NCBI RefSeq assembly: GCF_041296385.1
Contig: NC_091017.1
Location: 11,030,001-11,094,000, forward strand
Reading direction: 5' to 3'
From: Aphelocoma coerulescens
Taxonomy: Eukaryota; Chordata; Aves; Passeriformes; Corvidae
Length of the DNA: 64,000 bases
Shown one piece after another: positions 36,417 to 45,821 of the stretch (position 1 is the first letter of the stretch; every line of letters begins with the position of its first letter). The notes beneath the pieces were generated by a model. The model saw only the letters and a program-made list of their open reading frames with translations. It did not search any database and was not told where the DNA came from. A program made the position numbers and the translations under genes.

Positions 36417-39094
36417 AGGACTGACGTCCAACGTAAGAAAGTTGCAGGAAGTCAGAAATCCCTGGGAACAAAGGAGTTTCCTTCTAGAAGATCTCTATAC
36501 TATCTGAGCTTGAAGTATTAACACAGCAAAACCAACCCAGAAATCAAATAAGGCTTAGGTCCTAAAGCAGCATCCCACTTTAAAAAGCCATGCCACCCCA
36601 GTATTTAGCTAGTTTCTGGTCAAAGTTTTCAAGAGTATCTGCTCAGGTGCTGGACAGTTTCTGAAGATTAAAATAAAATTTCATCCTCTGCTACAGGCTC
36701 TGGTTACCAGTTTCTGATTTATTATCCATTTATTTGGAGCAGGGGAATTGCCTCTAGTCCTCTAATTGTCATCCCAGCTGTGTACTGTCTCTATATATGT
36801 GGATAGCAGAAATAGCTCCATGTTCTTTCAGATGGGGCAATCTTTTTAACCTTGATGGGTTTGAGTGACAGGAGGAAAGCATCAATGCAACAGAGAACTT
36901 TCTTTATTGCTTTCCAGAACTGTAAATCTACCAATGTCTAACCTAGTTTCCCCAATGTCTTGGGGTGACTTTATGATGTGTATCCCATATCGCTGCCCTA
37001 TGCCCAGAAATTAATTCTTGTGCCTTTCTATGCCTTTAAACTGAGCCTGAGAGGGGGAAGGAAAAAACCTGAGCAGAACTTTTTCAAAGCAGTTTGCAGC
37101 TTGTTCAAGGTCACACAGAGATAGCGACTTCTTTTTTCCCAGCCAGCTTTCAGCCAGTTTTTTCTTTCAGTTTCTCCTTCTCCTTCTCCTTCTCCTTCTC
37201 CTTCTCCTTCTCCTTCTCCTTCTCCTTCTCCTTCTCCTTCTCCTTCTCCTTCTTCTCCGGAGAGAGACTGAGAGTTGAACTTTTTTTCCCCTTCCCTGGA
37301 ATTTCAGATTTTTCCCTTTTTCCGTGGATTGCTTCAATATCAGAACACATCGGGAGGACTTTCCACCGAGCACAGAGGGCCTGGCCCTGGGCCAAGCCCC
37401 AGCTCCGAGGAGACCAAAGGGAGGACTCTAACACTTTCCCAGGTTTTTTCTTCACAGCAAAAGATTTTATTATTTAGCATTATTACCCTTTTCTCGTGTG
37501 TTTGTTAAATAAATAGTTTTTATCTCTTTCACTTTCCTTCAAGGAAAAATTTTTTTTCCCCTGAGAGGGGTAGTTGTGCCTTCTCTCAGAGGATATATCT
37601 CTAAATTTGACCAAACCGGAACACCCAACTTCTATGTCACAGAAACCTCATCTTCTGTTCCAGATCACACTTTGACCTGGCAAGAAACAGAAACACATGC
37701 TATTCCAGAGAAACAATCCTACTCATTATCTCTGCAAACAAAAATTCAGTTTTAATTTAGTGTAAAAATTTAATTTTGTGGGGGCAGAACTGTAAACCCC
37801 AATATAACCTCTGCTTTTCCATCCACAGTGCAAAAGCTTTTAGTTCTTTGAAGCTGAGCAAACAATAGTAATATATTTCAATCAAGGATTTTTTAAAGTA
37901 GAATGTAAATGTAAGAAAGTAGAGAAAATATCTAAACCACTGCAGCCCTAAAACAGCAGTGTAGTTTCCAGTGCAGTGACCTGCCCTAAGAGATTAAAAA
38001 AAACCAAACAAAAAATGAGGTCTCCCCCTCAGAAAGGAAGAAGAGTTTGTCCCAGGTTGTTTTTATCTACCTTTGGAGATGTGTCTCTTCATTAAAAAGG
38101 CATTTAAGCTTGTGTCCCTCGTTATACAGTACAAGAACAGATTTGTACTTAGTTTCCCAAAAGTGAGGCAAATTCCTCACATTCTCCTGAGGGAAATCTG
38201 TTCCAAACAGCCTTGCAAAAGCACATACCTAACAACAGGAGAAATGGGAAGTGTGCTGCCAATTTGCAGAGACAGGAATTTCGGAAGGCCAAGCTTTCCA
38301 CCAAGTGCCCTTTACCCCCATCCCAATGTTGGAAGGAAAGAAGAGAAGCTTGCTCCTTGGACAAAGATGAGTGATGGCCTAGTTCAGGGTTCCCACAGGA
38401 GCTGCAGCAGACAGCAGTGGAGCTGAGGGTGTCTGTGTGAGAATCCTCAGGGCTTGGAGGCTCTCGCATTGATAGAGGCACCAATGCAACACAACCAAGC
38501 ACAGGAGTGTCCCTCACCACAGCCAAGAAAAAGTTACCCTAGACATCCAGAGGTGGACTTGCCAAATGCATATGGGATTTCACTATCGTAACAGGCACCA
38601 AGTGAAGCTAATCAGGAAAGCGGTACTTAGGAAAAAAAACACAACATGGCCTTTTCTGCAGAGGATAGTGCAAGCATCATGCTGTGACCAAATTAATGAT
38701 GTGTGACCATTCATAGTCCAGGAGTGAATTTCTGTCTGCCTGGTAATGCCATGTCAGCATGCCCAAAGTACACATGGGCCCCTAGACATCCAACCCAGAG
38801 CAACCCTGGAGTGAGAGGGAGAGTGTTAGAAAGTGTTATTTACCATTGCCAGTATAGTGCTGCTTTATTGCTGTTAACTCCAAGTGGCTTTCACTCAACT
38901 CGAACATTTCATTTGCCTTCCCACAGCATCAGTACCCCATGAGGAAAGAATATTTGCTTGGAGCTTTAACAGATTGGTATAATGAACAAGGTCACCAGGC
39001 AGACAACAACCAGTATGCTTTGAGAGGAGCCCTGGAGGCATCTAAATCTCATTACTGTTTCCAACACCATCTGACTGTAATTTTACCAATGTGA
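36417..39094. other. Host flank; possible LTR remnant 37000-37640
   Basis: Mostly unremarkable non-coding sequence. The part around 37081-37640 has an LTR-like look: a pyrimidine-rich upstream region, TTAAATAAATAG poly(A)-like signal near 37508, and a CCCCTGAGAGGGG palindrome at 37559. I cannot place its ends or a target duplication. Confidence 0.4.
37171..37258. repeat. (TTCTCC)n microsatellite
   Basis: About 88 bp of TTCTCC hexamers. It creates spurious repetitive ORFs on both strands. Confidence 0.96.
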
Positions 39095-39510
39095 TGTGGT
39101 GCTGTATTCTCCCCCTTCCCCTGCCTCTAGCCCTGCCCACTCCCTCCAGTTCTCCCTATTGGTTCCAGTACCCCAGCTCTGCCCATGTACCACCCCTGCA
39201 CCCTGAGATCATTCATCCATGTGCTTCCCCCACTTCCCTCCTCCCCACATAAACCCCCAAGCTCCCGGACCACGAGGTTCTCTCTGCCTCTGGGAATCAG
39301 CTTGTCACCATGCAACAGAAGTTCCTCTGAGGCCCATATGAAGAGACCCTTTACTGTTACCATGTTGCAGAGCCGACAGCTAGCGGGAGCAGGTATGAGG
39401 GGCCATCCGGAAGGGCTACGGAAGAGTGGAACTGACACTCTGTCCTAAGCAGCCTCGCAGCGCTTTCCAAGAAGGCTGCGGCTTGCTAAACCAAACCGAG
39501 CAATGCAACA
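39095..39510 (+). repeat. 5' LTR of the non-autonomous element
   Basis: 416 bp, TGTGGTGCTGTATTC...CAATGCAACA. About 95% like the copy at 41072-41498 by eye. Confidence 0.9.
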
Positions 39511-39512
39511 AA

Positions 39513-39531
39513 TGGCAGACCAATGTGGGGC
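39513..39531 (+). other. Primer binding site of the non-autonomous element
   Basis: TGGCAGACCAATGTGGGGC, two bases after the LTR. Similar to the Lys-type PBS of the neighbouring elements but with changes near its start. Confidence 0.7.
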
Positions 39532-41054
39532 ATCTGCAAAGAGGTGCCCTGGAGAGCATACCCCGCAGCCATTGCTGCAAGAGAGAAGTCACCTTTGGGA
39601 AGCCATTTCCCTGCTACGAAGCTCACGTTTCAGCGAGACGACCGAAGGGACCACCAGTAGCCTCCTGAGAAAAGTAGCGCTTTTTAAAAGAGGTCGGCGA
39701 GACGATAACAGACCATACTGAGCGCTTACGTTGATTCGCCGTGCTGGCAAGCCCTGAAGAGGAGCCTGGTTGGTCTGGTATGGGAATGGTTAGACTCTTT
39801 GTGCTGGTAAGCCTCAGAAGGGAGCCTGCTGGAAAGCCCTTTTTTCAGAGGGGAGCCTGGGATGGCCTGGTTGGCCTGGTATGGAGGTCGTTTTTTCTTT
39901 TTAGTTTAATCCTTTTGCCTCGGTTTGGGTGGAGGATTGGGGTGGGTTCTTGTCGAGGTGAAGGGGGTCGCACCTCACTTGAAGCCCCGGCAAGAAAAAC
40001 CCGTCTCTAACGAGAAGATGGAAGTTCAGTGACCCCAATTCTGGAGAAGTTTTTCTTTTAAAATTAGCTGGGTGTGGGAGGTCCTTGCGTGCGAGAGATA
40101 AAGGGAATTAACCTTTGTTTTGTTTCAATTAGTCATCTGGAAACACAAAACCCCGCTGTGTTGGCTCTAAGTAGCAGCCAACATGGCGGCGACATGTGGC
40201 AAGCCGCGCCACACTGTCTTCTTCTTGTACTCCGTATCTTCCCGCACCCGCGGGAACCCCTATCCCCTCCTTAACCCTGCCCCCTGCATTGCTCAGTGCT
40301 CCTGTGTCAGTCCCCTCCTGCCCCCAAGAAGTGGCATACCTTTGCATTGGGTCCCTCCCCCACAGTGGCGCGTGTGCCCCTGGCAGCCCTTCCCCCAGTC
40401 ACCGGGTGTCTCCTCCGCCACTGCGGGCCCTGGTGGCCTCTCCCCTCCCGCCCATGTTCACACCTCCTTCACCGGCGATCCCATCCCATCCCATCCCATC
40501 CCATCCCATCCCATCCCATCCCATCCCATCCCATCCCATTCTGTCCCTGTCCCCTGCCCCTGCCTACCCCCCTCCACCAGTTTCCATGCTCCCGAGCCCG
40601 GAAGTGCGCACGGCGCCAGCCCAGCACGAGACGCCCCAGCCACCACTGGTGCTGCAGCCCCAGGGCCACGTGGCCCATCGCAGTCCTGTCCTGGGCCAAC
40701 CCCCTCTCTGCTGGCTGGCCCGGGACCGCAGCATGAGAGCAGTGCCTGTGCCAAAAAAAATAAAACCAAAAAAATAATCTGGGATTGCACGGGCTGGCCC
40801 ACCCCAGGAATATCAATGCAGAGCTGCAACTCCACGCGCCGCACAGGGTGAGAACGGCGGCGCAGCCTCCTCTGTTCACCACGCCACCTTGACAAGAAGT
40901 GAAGCAAGTAGCAACTGAAAGATGCCATCCCAGCAGCCCCAGCAGAACAACACAAAACTGCTGTGTGAGATCTCCAAAGTCAACACCAACCAGCCACGTC
41001 ATCATTTTACCATTTTTTCTGTTGTAAAAAATTAAGCCCTTCCCTCTTCAATTT
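39532..41054. other. Interior of the non-autonomous element
   Basis: The first half is leader-like, with direct repeats of GCCTGGTTGG/TCTGGTATGG (39765-39890). Near 40135 a pyrimidine tract plus AG resembles a splice acceptor. The second half (40150-40960) is GC- and CpG-rich, with an ORF starting MAATCGKPRH at 40183 and an A-rich AAAAAAAATAAAACC stretch at 40754. This could be captured cellular sequence; I cannot identify a source. Confidence 0.5.
40478..40539. repeat. (CCCAT)n array
   Basis: About twelve pentanucleotide units in the element interior. Confidence 0.95.
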
Positions 41055-41071
41055 AATAGGAAAGGGGGAGA
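41055..41071 (+). other. Polypurine tract of the non-autonomous element
   Basis: AATAGGAAAGGGGGAGA directly before the 3' LTR. Confidence 0.8.
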
Positions 41072-41498
41072 TGTGGTGCTGTATTCCCCCCCTTCCCCTG
41101 CCTCTAGCCCTGCCCACTCCCTCCAGTTCTCCCTATTGGTTCCAGTATCCCAACTCTGCCCATGTACCACCCCTGCACCCTGAGATCATTCATCCATGTG
41201 CTTCCCCCACTTCCCTCCTCCCCACATAAACCCCCAAGCTCCCAGACCACGAGGTTCTCTCTGCCTCTGGGAATCAGCTTGTCACCATGCAATAGAAGTT
41301 CCTCTGAGGCCCATATGGACAGACCCTTCTCACCTCCTTTACTGTCACTGTGTTGTGGAGCTGACAGCTAGCGGGAGCAGGTATGCGAGGCCATCTGGAA
41401 GGACTACGGAGGAGTGGAACTGCCGCTCTGTCCTAAGCAGCCTCGCAGCACTTTCCGAGAAGACTGTGGCTTGCTAAACCAAACTGAGCAATGCAACA
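41072..41498 (+). repeat. 3' LTR of the non-autonomous element
   Basis: 427 bp, TGTGGTGCTGTATTC...CAATGCAACA. Carries a short insertion (about 11 bp) relative to the 5' LTR near 41325. Confidence 0.9.
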
Positions 41499-42543
41499 GT
41501 GTGACAGACTGATTATTGTCCCAGCAACCTCAATTCCTACTGAAAGTAGTACTTCTCCTCATACTTGAATGTATGTACTTTAAATTTTTACTGGCATTCG
41601 CTATAAAGGTTCTAGTTGCCAATAGTTGGTCAATATCTCACTTCAGGAAATGCTGTATTCACTCATAAAATGATTATGCCTTGCATACTGGGCTGAGGTC
41701 CCAAGAAAAGCTGCAATATGTAGAAGGAATACACTAAATCCTGTCATGAAGCACATATTTATGAAAGCTGAAGTCGCATTCTATGAATAAGCATTGCCAT
41801 TTAGCTAAAGATGCCATTTCTCTGGAAGTTAGATAAAATGCAGTCAGTAAGATCACTGCAACAATAATATCCCTTGTGTTAATGAAATGACAGAGTTTGT
41901 TTTAAAGGCAAGTTGTAAAAAGAAAACAAAATATTAAGCAGAGGAACCAAATTGTGCCTTGTTAGACTGATACAACCCTGGAACTATCAACATCCAGTGC
42001 AAACTTGATGAATGAACAATGCCATGCAAGTCAAGGTGCAATAAATATTACTAATAAGGTGTCACAGAAATTGTATTGCTTCACTCTCCTCTCATTCCTG
42101 ACTCACAAACTGCCAGAAAATCTCTAGATCACTTCTGTTTAAGTTTTGAAGCAGCTAAGGAACCAATAAAACTGTGCATATGGCACTACTGATATTTCAC
42201 AAGATGTGGGGGGACAGCATCCAAAGTTCAAACCCTGTATCATAAAAATAGTCAGAAAAATGGAAAACAGCTTGAGGTAGATGTGATCAGCTGGGAGGCA
42301 CAACCTCAGGACAACTGGCAGGCAGACAACTACTCAAATTATAAACTGGTACCTACACCAACATTTTGAAACATGGGTTGCAAACCTGCACAAGTAAGTT
42401 ATTACACAAGAACACTGTGTGTTGCTATTACTCAAAAACAAAAGTTGTAGTACATTGTGATATATCATCAAGTGAAGGACCAGACCAAGTGGCCAGGCAA
42501 TCCACAAGCAGGTAAATAAGCAGTGTCCTTAGGAAAATGGGAG
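41499..42543. other. Host flank between elements
   Basis: AT-rich non-coding sequence. No feature supported. Confidence 0.5.
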
Positions 42544-43103
42544 TAAGTTTGGTTTGGTGTACCCCAGTTGGCGCCCCCCCTGTTTTATTTAAATCACCCT
42601 ATCTGTCATTTTTGTCTCCTCCCAGGACCCTGTCTGTCACTCTGCCACCCCTCCCAGGCTTCTGGAAAGTTCTAGCCAGGGGGCCAGGTGATTGATCCGG
42701 GGAAAGGAGTCCCTCCCTTCCCCTGTTACAGTTGGTTCCCTTATGTGTCCCTCGTTCTGTTTGCCGCACCCTTCCCTTCCCTGGTTGGTTGATCTGTACT
42801 CCCCCCCCATGTCTCCCCCCCCCCCCCATAAAATCCCCTGCACGAGATCTGCAGGTGCGCAGAATTGGGCACCCCTGGTGGTTGAGGCCCCCCCCGTTCG
42901 GAGGGCCAATAAACTTTCTGGATTTAACCCAACTCTGAGCCTGCGCCCTTTCCTCCGCCGTCTGCCTTTATCGCCGCGGTCCCTTGGAAGGACCCACGAG
43001 CCAGACCTCTGTTCACTCCGATATCAGAGGCTGGTCCCCGCAGCCTGCTGTGTCCCGAGCTGACCGGGCTGAGTTGGAACTGTTCATAGAGGACACAAAG
43101 GCA
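42544..43103 (+). repeat. 5' LTR of copy C (5'-truncated)
   Basis: Homology to the 3' LTR starts at TAAGTTTGG and runs to GACACAAAGGCA; the TGTGGGAG terminus is missing. CATAAAAT at 42827 and AATAAA at 42908 are kept. Confidence 0.9.
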
Positions 43104-43106
43104 GCT

Positions 43107-43125
43107 TGGCGCCCAAGCGTGGGGC
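43107..43125 (+). other. Primer binding site of copy C
   Basis: TGGCGCCCAAGCGTGGGGC, three bases after the LTR. Lys1,2-like with one extra base. Single copy, unlike copy A. Confidence 0.82.
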
Positions 43126-43531
43126 TCCCCGTTCCATTGGACCCCACGGAAGGGACTGATTGCTTCGGCAAGTGCGTCCTCAGGACGTCAAGCTACCCCA
43201 GCTGCAGCACGTTTCGTTTTAGTGAGCTGCACGCCTGGGGGTGAGGACGGTAGCTTCGCCGCGCCTGTGAAGTCGTTCTCGGTGGAGGAATCGGTCGCCT
43301 GGAGCTTGCCTGGACACCAGTCAGGTAAGTATTTTTCCCCGGAGGGGGGAAAAACTTACCTCAAAGCCGGTAAAGGCTTTCGGAGGTACCGGTACGGTCC
43401 CCGGCTCTCGAAGAGCTGAACGTAGGCTGCGCAGCCCCGGGACAAGTGCGGTTAGCTTGTCTCCAGTTGGTTTCTGGGAAACCAGCGTTCTAGGCTTGAA
43501 GTTTTTAGCTCCAGACGCTGTGCTGTCGGCT

Positions 43532-44205
43532 ATGGGCGCTAAACTCTCCACAGCACAGAAGGGGGTATTTCTCCAAGTTGCGGGACTCCTTGAGGGTGGG
43601 GGAATAAGTTTTTCAAAGGGATGTTTAAAACAGTTTATTCGGTGGCTGTTTCTGCACTTCCCTCACTGCTCTCATAATTCAGTTTTGAGCGTTCCCTTTT
43701 GGAACGCCGTGGGAGAAAAACTGGCGTGATCTAATTCTGCCAAAGATTTCTCCTTTCTGTACTTGCAGATTAGATCGGCGTTAGCTATAAAAAGGGAGAG
43801 GGAAGGACAAACAACCCTGAATTCCAATTCCAGTTGTTACTCCCAAACCCGTGTCCCCCAAACCCATGTCCCCTCAAATGGGCATCCTGAAGAGAGCAAA
43901 CCGCGATGCGCAGGGCTGCTACCATCTCCCTGGCTCTCCTCGGGATTCCCAGAGCCCCCGCTCGGACAGTCCCAGCCAGACTGCCCGAGGCTTATCCCGT
44001 TCCCCGGCTTCCCCGGTTGTTAGACCCCGAGTTCGGTTTAACTATCCAGAGAGTTTAGAAAATGCCCTCCCTGCCCAAGGAGGACAAGATGGTGGGCGCC
44101 ACGTGGCAGAAACCCCCTCTTGCCTTCCCCCCCGCTCCTCGCCCCGAAATCCCTTTCTCCCAAGTCCCAACCCCTTTCGCCTTGACCCCTCCTACTCCCA
44201 AGTTG
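43532..44205 (+). pseudogene. gag: gag of copy C: matrix and linker
   Basis: The ATG at 43532 opens MGAKLSTAQ, a good MGxxxS myristoylation signal. Matrix runs to a TGA at 43727 where copy A reads CGA (Arg). The proline-rich linker continues in two other frames (43763-44023 and 43851-44205). At 44206 the gag sequence stops within the CCCAAGTTGG motif, and an inverted pol piece begins. The whole capsid domain present in copy A at about 2450-3440 is missing here. Confidence 0.85.
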
Positions 44206-44349
44206 GGTCTGTTGGATTCCACGATATTCCCCTTTTTAAGTTGCTCCTCCATGAGCTTCTCGAGCGCCTTCAGCTTCTCACCATGGAGCGACCACTGCTC
44301 CACCCAAATGGGGTGATCAGTTTTCCAATTTAGTTTTTGAGTAGGGCGC
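44206..44349 (-). pseudogene. Inverted pol patch, left part
   Basis: Minus-strand sequence from the protease/RT junction (compare copy A 1331-1474), now placed inside plus-strand gag. It continues after the ERVL tandem at 56733-56885. Together they duplicate, in reverse, pol sequence that is also present in its normal place at about 57750-58040. The patch shares some variants with copy C and others with copy A, so it came from a third family member or by mosaic copying. Confidence 0.88.
44345..44349 (+). other. Target-site duplication of the ERVL tandem (left)
   Basis: GGCGC, repeated at 56733-56737 on the other side. The uninterrupted sequence in copy A has it once. Confidence 0.9.
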
Positions 44350-44902
44350 TGTACTAGTTTGAAAACAAACCAGTGAGAGGCACCAAGTCAGAATAACAAT
44401 TTAATGGAAATTAAAGAAAAGGAACAGAAAGTAAAAGAAAACACTGACAGAGTCAAGATACAACTTGAGTCCCTATTAGGCAGGGTAGTGGTAGCAGTCT
44501 GGTGGAATGGTGGCTGCAGTCCTCTGAAGTGGTGATCCTGTAGTAGAAGGGGTCTGCTCTTCCTCAGAAAGTCCAGCGGTGGCTGTGTAGCTCCTATCCT
44601 CTGGAAATCCAGTGGAGCCAGTGTCTTTTGTGCTCAGAGTCCCAGTTATATCCACGATGGGACACTTGGTTCCTCCCTCTGGGTGGAGCATCTCACAATG
44701 GAGTAATGAGTCATGAGGCCAAGTGTTGATTAGGCTCGTTAACAGAAGATAGTCTGGAGGGAGTTATCTCTGAGTCATGCAGCAGGACAATGATGGGCCA
44801 TTAACAGAAAGATAGTCTGGGGGGAGGAGGTAAGGAAACACTGCCCCACCTGATTTCAACAGCTCATGAGGATGGTAATAGAATACACCTCAACCCAGGA
44901 CA
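44350..44902 (-). repeat. ERVL LTR 1 (3' LTR of the tandem)
   Basis: 553 bp. On the minus strand it reads TGTCCTGGGTTGAGG...CAAACTAGTACA, with ATTAAA at 44405-44400. It has private bases at 44465, 44519 and 44664 relative to the other two LTRs. Confidence 0.95.
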
Positions 44903-44920
44903 TTATCCACCCCTTATTCT
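44903..44920 (-). other. Polypurine tract, ERVL copy 1
   Basis: AGAATAAGGGGTGGATAA just before the 3' LTR on the minus strand. Same at 50818-50835 in copy 2. Confidence 0.75.
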
Positions 44921-44965
44921 ATTACCATCTACATCATCCCAAATCAATACCTTCTTAAACTCTAA

Positions 44966-44968
<3 letters not shown>

Positions 44969-45004
<36 letters not shown>
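44969..45004. repeat. (TA)n tract in the ERVL 3' untranslated part, copy 1
   Basis: About 30 bp of TA with a CATACATA lead. Same length at 50884-50919 by eye. Confidence 0.9.
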
Positions 45005-45009
<5 letters not shown>

Positions 45010-45014
45010 AAACC

Positions 45015-45821
45015 CTACACACCATTCTCACCTAAGATTAGGTCTCCCTGTGGTACACAACGGGTTTCCCCATCTTTTTGCATTACCCACCAAGTGCAAC
45101 CAGGTCCTTGAGCAAAGACAATCCCACGGATGGGTTTGCCTTTGCCTGAGGTAGGATTAATCCAAACAGTCTTTCCTAAAATACCTCTCAGGTGTACCAC
45201 AAGGACTCCATCTCCATCCACTGTGTGCAAGGGTTCAGACTCGGCAGGACCAGCTCGATTGATGGACCCTCGGGTATTGACCATCCAGGTAGCCTTCGCT
45301 AAGTTCACTTCCCAATTTTTGAAGGTCCCCCCACCAAGTGCCTTTAGGGTGGTTTTAAGTAGTCCATTGCACCGTTCAACTTTTCTGGCAGCTGGTGCAT
45401 GATAAGGAATGTGATATATCCATTCAATACCGTGTTCTCTGGCCCAGGTTTTGATGAGGCTGTTCTTAAAATGAGTCCCGTTGTCTGACTCGATCCTGTC
45501 AGGGGTGCCATGTCTCCACAGGACTTGCTTTTCCAGGCCCAGGATGGTGTTCCGGGCTGTAGCATGAGGCACAGGGTAGGTCTCCAGCCATCCAGTGGTT
45601 GCTTCAACCATGGTCAACACGTAGTGCTTGCCTTGGCGGGTTTGGGGAAGGGTGATGTAATCAACTTGCCAGGCTTCCCCATACCTGTACTTTGACCATC
45701 GTCCACCGTACCACAGAGGCTTCACCCGCTTGGCCTGTTTGATTGCAGCACAGGTCTCACAACTGTGGATGACCTGTGAGATGCTGTCCATGGTAAGGTC
45801 CACCCCTCGGTCATGGGCCCA
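45015..45821 (-). CDS. pol: ERVL integrase, copy 1 (after in-frame TGA)
   Basis: 268 codons from the TGA to a stop. HSCETC (zinc cysteines) comes first. The catalytic triad follows: WQVDY, then SDNGTHF, then KVERCNG, with exactly 35 residues between the second Asp and Glu (D,D35E). A C-terminal domain comes last. It inserts viral DNA into the host genome. It continues the frame of the upstream protease-RT-RNase H, with which it would be a single Pol but for the TGA at 45824-45822. The zinc-binding HH pair lies on both sides of that TGA. An internal Met at 45803 could start a product lacking it. Confidence 0.88.
   Translation of the reverse strand, partial: WAHDRGVDLTMDSISQVIHSCETCAAIKQAKRVKPLWYGGRWSKYRYGEAWQVDYITLPQTRQGKHYVLTMVEATTGWLETYPVPHATARNTILGLEKQVLWRHGTPDRIESDNGTHFKNSLIKTWAREHGIEWIYHIPYHAPAARKVERCNGLLKTTLKALGGGTFKNWEVNLAKATWMVNTRGSINRAGPAESEPLHTVDGDGVLVVHLRGILGKTVWINPTSGKGKPIRGIVFAQGPGCTWWVMQKDGETRCVPQGDLILGENGV

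Larger units (their letters stand above)
39095..41498 (+). mobile_element. Short non-autonomous LTR element
   Basis: Two homologous LTRs (39095-39510, 41072-41498), a PBS, a PPT and flanks ATGTGA / GTGTGA (5 of 6 bases equal) define a complete insertion of 2.4 kb. The 1.56-kb interior has no recognisable gag, pol or env. It is GC-rich in its second half, with a (CCCAT)n array and ORFs of up to 222 codons that show no domain. It must use enzymes from another retrovirus. The class is probably class II, given the 6-bp duplication and the PBS type. Confidence 0.85.

Noticed and set aside
26276..36422. AGAACT / AGGACT as target duplication of ERV B
   Set aside because: It needs one mismatch and sharing of the first LTR base. 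Not good enough to assert.
37094..37477. ORFs with long Ser-Phe or Arg/Glu-Lys repeats
   Set aside because: They come from the (TTCTCC)n microsatellite read on either strand.
40183..40851. 222-codon ORF as a real gene in the non-autonomous element
   Set aside because: Proline-rich, low complexity and partly made by the CCCAT array. No domain, and three overlapping frames are similarly open, as expected in GC-rich DNA.
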